NCBI GenBank assembly: GCA_947179155.2
Contig: OX359270.1
Span: forward strand, 1,602,501-1,666,500
DNA length: 64,000 nt
DNA from: Hedera helix
Taxonomy: Eukaryota > Streptophyta > Magnoliopsida > Apiales > Araliaceae
Direction: 5' to 3'
Part shown: piece by piece, positions 1 to 8,815 of the stretch
How positions within the stretch are numbered: position 1 is the first letter of the stretch
Layout of the letters: each line of letters opens with the position of its first letter
Translations under genes and position numbers: made by a program
Notes under the pieces: generated by a model
The model's database searches: none
What the model was told of the DNA's origin: nothing
What the model saw: the letters and a program-made list of their open reading frames with translations, nothing else

Positions 1-1481
1 ATATCCACAGGCCCTACTTGGGCGGTTATCACCAAGGCCCCTTCATGTGGTTCCACGGGATCAGCCGGGTAATCCTCATCAGAAAACGAAATGACCGTCC
101 CCGGAAACAATCTTGTTGCTTTAGTCGACTGTTCTGCTAAACTCATTACAATTTCTGAAGTGGATCTCCGACGCTTTCCCGTCTGGTTTCTGGGTAACCT
201 TCCACTAATGACATCAACAACTGGCCTCGGCCGATTCGCACCAGCCTCATTCTGGTCACCCCTTTGTGGTCGTTCTCTTTGAGGAACTGTTCGCCCAGCG
301 ACGTAGTGTAATAATCGGTCGCCCTGCACATTCTTCTCTATCAGCTCCTTCAAGTCGTGTCATCTTTTCGCATCGTGTCATCTTTTCGCATCATGTCCTC
401 TCGACTGATGATATTCACAAAATTGATTCAAGAATCCCCGATAACCCTTAATGCTTCGGGGTGGTTCGAACAGTTGTGTACCTCTGATTTTATTTAATAT
501 CTGGACCCTATCAGTATTTAGAGGAGTGTAGGTCTTCTGTTCAAATTTATTCTGGATGGGTGGTCGGTTTGCTTGATTACCTCCCCTCGGGCCAAGCCTA
601 TCCAGTACGTCAGATTTTCCTTCCTTTGGCTTATACTAATCAGTCTCCTTCTTATTCTTGGTCAAAGTTGTCATTGCTTCTTCAATCGCAATAAAATTTT
701 CTGCTCGTTCATATGCATCAGCCAGGTCCTTCGGCGGTTTGAACATGATGTCCTTCATCAACTTCCTTGATTTACCGATGTCCAATCCCGTAGTGAAGAA
801 TCTCAACGCCTGGGTCATTTCCAGGTTAATCACAGCCCCTGCGGCTTCTCTAAACCGTTGTACATATTGGTTTAGGGTCTCATCTCCTCTCTGTTTGATT
901 TGCATCAACAGTGCTGTTAATTTCCCCCTCTTATTATTACTTCCGAAGCGGTCATGAAATCTATTGCATAACTCTTTCCATGAATTAATACTCCCCGATG
1001 GCAAAGATACGATCCACTGCTTCGCTGCCTTTTTTAGAGTGATTAAGAAAATCTTGCACATCCCTGCATCAGAGTGGTTGTAGTACCCCATTATAATTTC
1101 ATAGGAATTTGTATGGTCGTAGGGATCGCCGGTACCTTCAAAAGATTCCAACGGTGGCAACTTCATCTTCGGGTCAGCCTTTTCCATGTTAATAGTAGTT
1201 GAGATTGGAGATTTGGTGTCTACGGGCTTAGCTCCTGCCTTAACTTCAGCTAACTGCCGTTCCAGGTCTGTCGTTCTTTTTCTAAGCAAATCATCATCAC
1301 CGACCTTCTGGGAGTCAAGTCCAACTCCTGAACCTTTTTTCGGACTTCCAACTTCCCGACAATCCGATGTATCTTCTAAATGTCTCATCGGGCTCCGAGC
1401 TATACGATCGTCAGGCTGATACCCTGACCCCCTTATCGGGCTCCGAGCTGCACGATCGTCAGGCTGATACCCTAACGCCAA
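1..1481 (-). pseudogene. Decayed Gypsy gag-protease polyprotein (partial)
   Basis: One minus-strand frame runs from about 1481 to the left edge and reads as a plant Gypsy gag. A retrotransposon-gag domain (WKELCNRFHDRFGSNNKRGK, then QYVQRFREAAGAV) occupies about 1110-690. A zinc-knuckle-like stretch (FCEYHQSRGHDAKR) follows near 400, then the conserved block before the protease (SFSDEDYPADPVEPHEGALV) near 90-30. The frame is broken by a TAG at 636-638 and by TGA at 378-380 and 360-362, where the knuckle cysteine codon is expected. The reading frame is otherwise continuous, so decay is recent to moderate. A TTG lies at 1481 and the first ATG is further in (about 1388), so the start is uncertain. 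The domain order resembles Tat/Ogre-like gag-pol, but the lineage is inferred. Protease and the rest of pol lie outside the window. Confidence 0.8.
361..396. repeat. 18-bp tandem duplication in gag zinc knuckle
   Basis: Positions 361-378 and 379-396 are the same 18 bases apart from one mismatch. Read on minus, each unit encodes HDAKR followed by TGA, so the duplication carries a stop codon with it. It lies exactly at the cysteine/histidine knuckle of the decayed gag. Confidence 0.85.
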
Positions 1482-1489
1482 ATTTTATA

Positions 1490-1809
1490 ACCCGTTGAAA
1501 ATCACGAAAACAACCAAGAAAATTAAACGTCAAACACCAATAAAACAAAAAAAAATATTATGAAAACACAAAAACTTACGTGGAAACCCAACAGGGAAAA
1601 AACCACAGGTGAAAGGATAATTTTACTAGTACGATGGTGGTGTTTACAAACTTTCTCAAGTACAATCGAGAGCTTATTTGCTGGAAAATATTGGTTTTGA
1701 ATCTACCAGTCGTAATGGCGGTTTTGATTATGATAATATCTTCTTCCACTCCCATGCAAGCCTCTATTTATATGAGTGTACAAATATTGGGAAGAGTGTA
1801 GGGCCAAAA
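1490..1809 (-). mobile_element. 3' part of the older Gypsy 5' LTR (minus strand)
   Basis: Sequence upstream of the decayed gag, split from its other half by the young element. On minus it has a TATA box (TATAAATAGAGG, 1772-1761) followed by a leader-like pyrimidine/AT stretch ending at gag. A sequence starting TTTGGCG near 1482 resembles the primer-binding site of Tat-type elements, but this is tentative and the exact LTR end is not resolved. Confidence 0.55.
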
Positions 1810-2157
1810 TGTAAGACCCCGAATTTTATGAAATATAAAAATTAATTTTCTTCATATATATTTTTTCTGAAACAGTAAGTGGTTAAATAGATAAAGTTAA
1901 AAGTTAAGGATGTTATGTGCAAATTTTATTTTGTCGGACAATATTCGCTTTGTCGGGGAATATTCGTTTGGTCGGGGAATATTCGGGCCGTACGACGGCG
2001 CCGAAATAACTAATTATTGGTGGACCCCACAACGGAATAATTGTCGGATATAGAAAACGACAGAAGTAACCTTTTTAAATAAAAATAGTCAACGGTGTTA
2101 ACTGTTAAAATACCGGTGATAAAAGAATAGTAGCATACGGTAATTTATGGTATTTTC

Positions 2158-2765
2158 TGTAGCACACGGTACTCTACAGTAGCACACGGTACTCTACAGT
2201 AGCACACGGTATTGCACAGTGTCTCATATTATTGGTCTGATAATTGACACCGTAATTGTTACGCATCATTTCATCAATAATTGTCACTGCATAATATTTT
2301 ATATTATCAATTCAATTATTGTTGCTACACAGTATTTTGCATTATTGATTTAATAATTGTCATTACACTGCATTTTATATCATTGAGTCAATAATTGCTG
2401 GTGCGTTGTATTTTAAAATTATTGAACCAAATAATTGTCACAGTAGCAAATACACAGTAATTTATATTATTTAAATTAATAATAATCTGTAACATGTTTA
2501 TTACATTATTGTTATCATTGTTGTAGCATTATTTTATATGTTGGATCCACAGGTAGAATAAATAAAATAAAATAAAATAAAATAAATATTATTATTTTTC
2601 AAAAGTTACTATTCACTGACGGAAGTTACTGTTCACATCGGAAAAGTTACTCCGGAGTCACTGTTCACTCCCGGAAATCACTATTCATCGGCTGACAAAA
2701 GTTACTGTTCATTACTGTTCACTTTTTGAAAATTTTAAAGTTACTGTGCAAAGTTACTGTGCAAG
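2158..2765 (+). repeat. Short-motif clusters in LTR U3
   Basis: Upstream of the TATA box the LTR repeats a CAGTAGCACACGGTA-type motif three times (about 2158-2215). It then has a series of TAATTGTCA/TATTATTG motifs and at least seven GTTACTGTTCAC-like units (about 2603-2765). These are candidate U3 regulatory repeats. The same block is present in the 3' LTR at +7001. Confidence 0.7.
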
Positions 2766-2860
2766 TATTGAAATTTTTTAAAAAAAAAACGTTTGCGCAG
2801 CCTCTCTCACCTACCAAATGCACAGTGCCCACCTACCACGCATAGTACCCCATTTTCCCC

Positions 2861-2867
2861 TATAAAT
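2861..2867 (+). promoter_or_regulatory. TATA box of 5' LTR
   Basis: TATAAATAG follows a C-rich run and is the best core promoter in the LTR. Transcription would start about 30 bases downstream, defining the start of R. Confidence 0.65.
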
Positions 2868-3323
2868 AGCTTGTTCAGCTGAATAGAAAAATCACACCTA
2901 AAACATAAAATTTTTCTATAAGAATTTTATGAGTTTTCTCTGAGAATAGTAAGGTTACTTTGAGAGTTTGAAAGCCAAAAGGAGTGCAGAAATTTTTCAA
3001 GTAAGTCTTTTATTAAAGAGTAGTAATTTCATAAATTCATATATTTCGCGGTATTCACAAAACTTCCTTTAGAAGACTCTTCTATTAGAAGATTCATTTT
3101 TAAAAGCTTTCTTTAGAAGATTTATTTTGAAATATTATTTTAAAAACTATTTGAAAGTTATTATATTATACTACAAAAATTATGTTAAATATATATAATT
3201 TTGATAGTTCATAATATACGAGTTATCATACACTTTGAAATTTATATGTGGTAATTACTAATTTATATTATAAATATATAGGTTGATCAACCTCATTTAA
3301 ATCAATATCCAGTCACGTATTAA

Positions 3324-3530
3324 GGTAAGGAATATCATTCTTTTCACACTCTTAAATTTATTGCGGTAAGGAATATTATCTTCTTTCATATTCTAACTTA
3401 CTATGGTAAGGAATATCATTCTTTTCACACTCTTAAATTTATTGCGGTAAGGAATATTATCTTCTTTCATATTCTAACTTACTATGGTAAGGAATATCAT
3501 TCTTTTCACACTCTTAAATTTATTACGGTA
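3324..3530 (+). repeat. 81-bp tandem repeat in LTR
   Basis: An 81-bp unit beginning GGTAAGGAATATCATTC starts at 3324, 3405 and 3486, the third copy partial. Each unit also holds a half-repeat of the GGTAAGGAATAT motif. The matching array in the 3' LTR starts near 10323. Confidence 0.85.
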
Positions 3531-3661
3531 AGGGGTATCACTCTTTTCATCATCATAAATGGATATTATTTTCTTTCTTACTTGAAGGGATTATCATTCT
3601 TTGATTCTCGAAAATAATATCGTTTCTTTCTTGTGCCATTTATTTCCATGTATTAAATTGT

Positions 3662-3915
3662 GGGAATAACCTTACGGCGCGGTTTACCGCCTGTTGGTGA
3701 ATAACCTTATGTATTCATTCCTTATTAATCTTTGAGAATAACCTTACGGTGCGGATTACGCCTGTTTGGTGAATAACTCTTCGTGTTCAAATTCTATTAA
3801 ATTGTGGGAATAACCATACGGTGCGGATTACGCCTGTTTGGTGAATAACTATTCGTATTCAAATTGATGGGAATAACCTTACGGTGCGGATTATCGCCTG
3901 TTGGTGAATAACCCT
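3662..3915 (+). repeat. Four-copy GAATAACC...GGTGAATAAC array in LTR
   Basis: Four diverged units of about 60-75 bp. Each starts GGGAATAACCTTACGG, continues with GCGG(A/T)TT...CGCCTG and ends GGTGAATAAC. The start and end of each unit are imperfect inverted versions of each other (GAATAACC and GGTGAATAA), giving hairpin potential. A more homogeneous version lies in the solo LTR at 53321-53665. Confidence 0.75.
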
Positions 3916-5268
3916 TGTTATTTGTCTCGTGTGGAAATAATTTGTCTACACGAATTATCACATGACACTTTTATTCCATATTCGTAAGTGATATCATTTT
4001 CCTTTATACTCATAAGGGATACCATCTTTTTCATCTTCCATTATTCAAACTTACTATGGTAAGGGATATTAATTTCCTTCACCTTTTGTTAATCAAACCT
4101 GCTACGGTAAGGGATATTATTTTCTTCCATACACCTAAATCGAAACTTATTATGGAACTATTGCTTCTATAATTCCTGAAAATATTATATGTTCCATAAT
4201 AGTTGAATTTCATTAGTTCAACTGAACCTTCCTATTTTCTGAACATTTCTATTGAACTGTAATCGTTATTCTGAACTGTGGATCTTGAATATCATTTTTA
4301 AATTTCACTCCACATCATGTTGGCAATTTGGACATTATTTGAATCTGCACAAAGTAAACTTCCGATACTTATTGTTTATCCTGTTCTTCTGTTCATCATT
4401 TGTATCACTGTTATTTGTATTAATCATCAAGAATCAAGCTGTTGTGAATATCTGTGGCCGGGGGCACAGATGTGATATAATTGTTGAACAGATGATAGGT
4501 TAAAGGCGATATACTAGGTTAAAGGCGATACATCTGTTCGGTGTCTTTTATGACACGTGGTGAATGTTCTCTTTGGCCCGTAGTGCAAAGATGAACTGTT
4601 GGTTGGTATGATTATGACCAAAGGCTGAATCTGGTATAATCATGACCGTTGGTGTTATATTGAATGTCTTTGGCCCGTAGTGCAAAGACGAACTGTTGAT
4701 CTGCATGATTATGACCAGGAACTGTGAAGTTGTATTATCTTGACTAATGGTATTTCAGATGATAAAAGTTGATGATATTTTTACTAAAAAGAGAAGCGAG
4801 TGGACATTATAGTCTGCATTATTCTTCTAATAGATTGCTCATTCCGCTGCTATTATTGATCTGAACGTTGTTTAAGAATTTAACTGCAGTTTTTGATATA
4901 AACCTTGTAGTCTATTGTATTCTATCAAGAACTCAACTGTTGAAGGCTAATGATAAATTATTCGTCATTATCTTAGTCATGATATTTCTTACTGGGCTAT
5001 TTGAGCTCACCCTTTCTTTTCGTTCCATTGTTTTTCAACAGGAGATGAGAACGTAACGGGGTCTAGCCGGGGAATGGAGTGAGAGTGCGGGGATAGCTAT
5101 CATAGTCTTCACGTGTTATAAAATAGTGTGGCAATAATAATGAAGACTTAGTTGTGTTGTATTATCCACTGTATTGTTGTACGTTGTATTTCATTGTAAT
5201 AATTTTGTTGTAGTCTTTTGACGACTCAAGTTTGGGCTGTGTGGGCCTAGATTTGGGGGCGTCACAGT

Positions 5269-5280
5269 TGGCATCAGAGC
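5269..5280 (+). other. Primer-binding site (tRNA-Met type)
   Basis: TGGCATCAGAGC starts three bases after the 5' LTR end. It differs by one base from TGGTATCAGAGC, the usual plant initiator-Met tRNA primer site. Confidence 0.85.
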
Positions 5281-5466
5281 TTAGGGATATGGTCTTTAAT
5301 GGAGATCTGGGGTTAGAACTAGGAGGGGAGAGACGAATAGAATCAGTCACTAGTATGTCCTACCTAAATTAGATTTTATTATCTAATGAGTTGATTTGAA
5401 TATAGGGACATGAAGTGATGAGTCAGTTTATTTGAACTAACATCTATTTTGTGACCACAGTTAAGT

Positions 5467-6075
5467 ATGGCATCTGGAAATCAGGAGGTTAACCACGGAG
5501 TACCCGAAGTGAATGTAGAGGCCACAAACAATTCTTCTACAAACTCAGAGTTGAATAATTTGCCTAAAGCAAAAATTATTTGTATCCGATCTAAAGAAGA
5601 AGAATGTGAAAGTTCTACCGTCGTTCTTCCAAATTCGTTCTTTAAAGGATATCCGGAACTTGCGGAAATTGTTGCCTTTAATTTGCTCGACAGTTGGAAA
5701 CATATCATCACCTGGTTATGCTCGATAACAAAGGATCAGAATATATGGACGTTTCATATAAGTCTTTGGGATTTATGGTGTTCGAGCTATGATTTTCAAG
5801 ATTATTTAAAAATGATGTATCTATACTTTTGGGCGTTACAATTTAGAGGAATTCAGGTTAAGTTAGTCACTATCGTGGAAACTGTAGTCTATCGAAAATA
5901 CTATTTTAATGGAAATCATTGGTACGCTACTACTGATGAAGTTGAAGAATCTGAGAAACAGTTCGTTAGAGAACTATTTCGTGGTATCCCCATGGTTGAA
6001 ATACGTGAAGATCCGGATGAAGTATATGGGACTCGATTTGATGATGACAGCCTTGATGATCAAGAAATCGAATGA
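5467..6075 (+). CDS. Unrecognised 202-aa ORF in gag position
   Basis: First long ORF after the primer-binding site of the young element, where gag is expected. I do not recognise the protein. The first 50 residues are polar, rich in Asn, Glu and Ser. Residues about 60-135 are rich in Trp, Tyr, Phe and Leu (motifs such as SWKHIITWLC and MYLYFWALQF). The last 50 residues are acidic (VEESEKQF, then FDDDSLDDQEIE). There is no retrotransposon-gag signature and no CCHC zinc knuckle. The ORF overlaps the following pol ORF by 167 bp in a different frame and stops (TGA, 6073-6075) just before the protease. It may be a highly diverged gag, a captured host fragment or a chance open frame. The start was chosen as the first ATG of the frame after the PBS. 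Confidence 0.5.
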   Translation: MASGNQEVNHGVPEVNVEATNNSSTNSELNNLPKAKIICIRSKEEECESSTVVLPNSFFKGYPELAEIVAFNLLDSWKHIITWLCSITKDQNIWTFHISLWDLWCSSYDFQDYLKMMYLYFWALQFRGIQVKLVTIVETVVYRKYYFNGNHWYATTDEVEESEKQFVRELFRGIPMVEIREDPDEVYGTRFDDDSLDDQEIE

Positions 6076-8815
6076 GGTGATGACCGGTAAGCTATTCATA
6101 AATTCTCGTGAAGTCTACGCTTTGTTAGATACTGGTTCTACCCATTCTTTTATCTCACCTGCATGTGCTCAGCGTTTAAACTTAACTCCTGAAAATTTGG
6201 ACTTTGACTTATCAGTTGAAACCCCATTAGGAGAAATGACCATTACATCTACTGTCTATAAATCTTGCCTAGTTCAAATCAACAACCTCACATTACCTGT
6301 TGACCTTATTTCTTTGGAGATGCATGAATTTGATGTGATTTTAGGAATTGATTGGTTGACTACCCATCATGCTAAAATTGATTGTTATCATAAGATTATT
6401 AGTTTTCATATTCCTAATCAACCTGTCATGCAAATTCAAGCAACTAAACCATTGAAATCTATAACTATTATTTCTAGCCATAAAGTCATTCGTTTATTGA
6501 AAAACGGATGTCAAGCCTTTTTAGCCCATGTCATTGATTTGAACAAAAACACGTCAAACTTGAATGATATTCCTATTGTTAATAAGTTTCCTGACGTTTT
6601 TCCTGAGGAACTTTCTGGCTTACCCCCAAACCGTGAAATTGAATTCTGTATCGATCTTGAACCCGGCACTAAGCCCATTTTTAAAGTCTCATACCAAATG
6701 ACTCCCATAGAACACCAAGAGTTGAAATTACTAGATATCGGTATCATTCATTCTAGTACAAAACTTATATCGAGCGAGGAATGCGAGAAGAGTTTTCAAG
6801 AACTCAAGAGGAGACTTGTTTCAGCTCCTGTTCTGACCATTCCATCAGGATCAGGAAAATTCGTCATATATAGCGATGCTTCAGGCAAAGGTCTAGGTTG
6901 TGTCCTTATGCAACATGGAAAGGTTATAGCCTATGCCTCTCGACAACTCAAAGATTATGAGAAAAATTACCCTACTCATGATCTAGAGTTGGCAGCAGTC
7001 GTTTTCGCGTTGAAGATCTGGAGACACTACTTGTACGGAGAGAAAGTGGATATCTATACGGATCATAAAAGTCTCAAGTATTTCTTCACCCAGAAGGAAC
7101 TCAACATGCGACAACGACGTTGGCTTGAGCTGTTGAAGGATTATGATCACACAATCCAGTATCACCCGGGAAAGGCGAACGTTGTAGCTGACGCTTTGAG
7201 CAGAAAATCTTATGCGAGTACAAGTGCACTGCTGACAACACAAAAGCGTATTTTGTACGACTTGCAAAAGATGGAGATGGAGCTAAAGACACCAGGGACC
7301 CACTCGAAGATTGCTCACGTGCGAGTAGAACCAGCTTTAATCGATAAAATTAAAGCTGCTCAAGCTACCGATCCGGAACTGATAAACATGATAAAGAAAG
7401 TACAAGAAGGTACCATTCCCGAAGCAAGAATCGACGAGAAAGGAATACTTCGAGTCAACTCTCGACTCTGTGTTCCTAACGATCCTGAATTAAAGCATAA
7501 AATCATGATGGAGGCACACAACACGCCATTTGCAATCCACCCTGGAGGTACCAAGATGTATCGAGATCTTCGACATACATTTTGGTGGAACAATATGAAA
7601 AGGGAGATTGCAGAGTTTATCTCAAGGTGCTTAACTTGTCAACGTGTCAAGGCAGAGCATCAAGTACCTAAGGGTCCTTTACAACCACTTGAGGTTCCCG
7701 AATGGAAGTGGGAACACATCAATATGGATTTCGTGACGGGTCTTCCCAAAGTTTCTCAAGGCTTAGATGCAATTTGGGTCATCGTAGATAGATTGACCAA
7801 ATCCGCTCATTTCTTGCCTATACGAGAAAACTTTTCACTTGAACGTCTTGCCGGTATGTACATAAATGAGATCGTGAGATTGCATGGCATGCCAGTTTCC
7901 ATAGTTTCTGATCGAGATCCTAGATTCACTTCACGCTTTTGGATCAGTCTACAAAAAGCTATGGGCACTGAACTACGTTTTAGTTCTGCATACCATCCTC
8001 AAACGGACGGACAATCGGAAAGGACGATCCAGACCCTCGAAGATCTTTTGAGACTTTGCGTACTAGATTTCAAAGGAAGTTGGGATAAGTACTTGCCATT
8101 GGTGGAATTTTCCTACAACAACAGTTACCAAGCAAGTATAGGTATGGCTCCATTCGAGGCTTTATATGGACGCAAATGTCGCTCTCCAGTATGTTGGAAT
8201 GAGGTAGGAGAAGCAAAACTGTTGGGACCCGAGTTGGTACGCTTGACGACCGAAAAGATCCAAATGATCCGACAACGAATACAGACAGCACAAGAACGAC
8301 AAAAGAGTTATGCCGATCTTCATCGGAGAGATGAGAGATTCAACGTCGGAGATCATGTATTCTTACGTGTTTCTCCATGGAAAGGGGTTACGAGATTCGG
8401 AAAGAGAGGAAAGCTCAACCCTCGATTTGTTGGCCCATTTGAAATTCTCGATCGAGTAGGAACCGTAGCCTACAGACTAGCCCTACCACCAAGTATGTCT
8501 CGCATCCATAACGTTTTTCACATATCTATGTTACGTAAATATGTGAAGGACCCAAACCACGTCATTGAGTTAGAACCGGACGTTATAGAAGAGGATTTAA
8601 CGTACGAGGAAGTACCTGTTAAGATCCTAGATAAGAAGGAGCAGATTCTACGCTCAAAGGTTATACCTCAAGTTAAGGTTTTATGGAGGAACCAAGATAT
8701 TGAAGAAATGACCTGGGAGCTAGAATCTGAGATGAAATCTAAGTATCCTTACCTCTTCGAAATGCCAGGTACGTCAATTTCGGGGACGAAATTTCATAAG
8801 GAGGGGAGGTTGTAA
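5909..8815 (+). CDS. Pol polyprotein lacking the RT core (PR-RH-INT)
   Basis: A 968-codon open frame. The aspartic protease active site DTGS is at residues 74-77, and protease-RT linker sequence continues to about residue 285. The RT domain is then missing: its N-terminal approach (FPDVFPEELSGLPPNREIEF) is followed directly at about residue 288 by EECEKSFQELKRRL, which normally lies after RT. The YxDD catalytic core of roughly 300 residues is deleted without a frameshift. RNase H is complete (YSDASG, HDLELAA, TDHKSL, VADALS). Integrase has its HHCC finger (about 535-585) and catalytic D, D, E (MDFV about 605, SDRDPRF about 667, GQSERT about 703). The C-terminus has HNVFHISMLRKY and a chromodomain-like block typical of Tekay/Del. 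The stop codon lies inside the 3' LTR (8813-8815). The exact start is uncertain; the frame may be reached from the upstream ORF. Confidence 0.85.
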   Translation: MEIIGTLLLMKLKNLRNSSLENYFVVSPWLKYVKIRMKYMGLDLMMTALMIKKSNEVMTGKLFINSREVYALLDTGSTHSFISPACAQRLNLTPENLDFDLSVETPLGEMTITSTVYKSCLVQINNLTLPVDLISLEMHEFDVILGIDWLTTHHAKIDCYHKIISFHIPNQPVMQIQATKPLKSITIISSHKVIRLLKNGCQAFLAHVIDLNKNTSNLNDIPIVNKFPDVFPEELSGLPPNREIEFCIDLEPGTKPIFKVSYQMTPIEHQELKLLDIGIIHSSTKLISSEECEKSFQELKRRLVSAPVLTIPSGSGKFVIYSDASGKGLGCVLMQHGKVIAYASRQLKDYEKNYPTHDLELAAVVFALKIWRHYLYGEKVDIYTDHKSLKYFFTQKELNMRQRRWLELLKDYDHTIQYHPGKANVVADALSRKSYASTSALLTTQKRILYDLQKMEMELKTPGTHSKIAHVRVEPALIDKIKAAQATDPELINMIKKVQEGTIPEARIDEKGILRVNSRLCVPNDPELKHKIMMEAHNTPFAIHPGGTKMYRDLRHTFWWNNMKREIAEFISRCLTCQRVKAEHQVPKGPLQPLEVPEWKWEHINMDFVTGLPKVSQGLDAIWVIVDRLTKSAHFLPIRENFSLERLAGMYINEIVRLHGMPVSIVSDRDPRFTSRFWISLQKAMGTELRFSSAYHPQTDGQSERTIQTLEDLLRLCVLDFKGSWDKYLPLVEFSYNNSYQASIGMAPFEALYGRKCRSPVCWNEVGEAKLLGPELVRLTTEKIQMIRQRIQTAQERQKSYADLHRRDERFNVGDHVFLRVSPWKGVTRFGKRGKLNPRFVGPFEILDRVGTVAYRLALPPSMSRIHNVFHISMLRKYVKDPNHVIELEPDVIEEDLTYEEVPVKILDKKEQILRSKVIPQVKVLWRNQDIEEMTWELESEMKSKYPYLFEMPGTSISGTKFHKEGRL
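8798..8809 (+). other. Polypurine tract
   Basis: AAGGAGGGGAGG lies one base before the 3' LTR and would prime plus-strand synthesis. It also encodes the last residues of pol. Confidence 0.85.

Larger units (their letters stand above)
1810..5266 (+). repeat. 5' LTR of young Tekay-type element
   Basis: TG...CA bounded long terminal repeat. It has a long U3, a TATA box at 2861, a possible splice donor (CAAGTAAGT) near 2999-3007 and several internal tandem arrays. Short open frames inside it (for example 4252-4503 and 4868-5056) recur in the other LTRs and have no recognisable protein content; I treat them as non-coding. Confidence 0.93.

Noticed and set aside
1475..1490. Firm call of a Tat-type primer-binding site (TTTGGCG) for the older element
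   Set aside because: Only seven bases resemble the usual site and the LTR end could not be fixed; mentioned as tentative only.
4252..5056. Open frames of 83 and 62 codons in the LTR, repeated exactly near 11251 and 11867
   Set aside because: They are shared only because the LTRs are identical. The content is low-complexity hydrophobic, and the solo LTR has changes in these frames. No evidence of coding.
6511..8356. Six minus-strand frames of 63-94 codons across the pol region
   Set aside because: Antisense shadows of the pol frame; no domain content.
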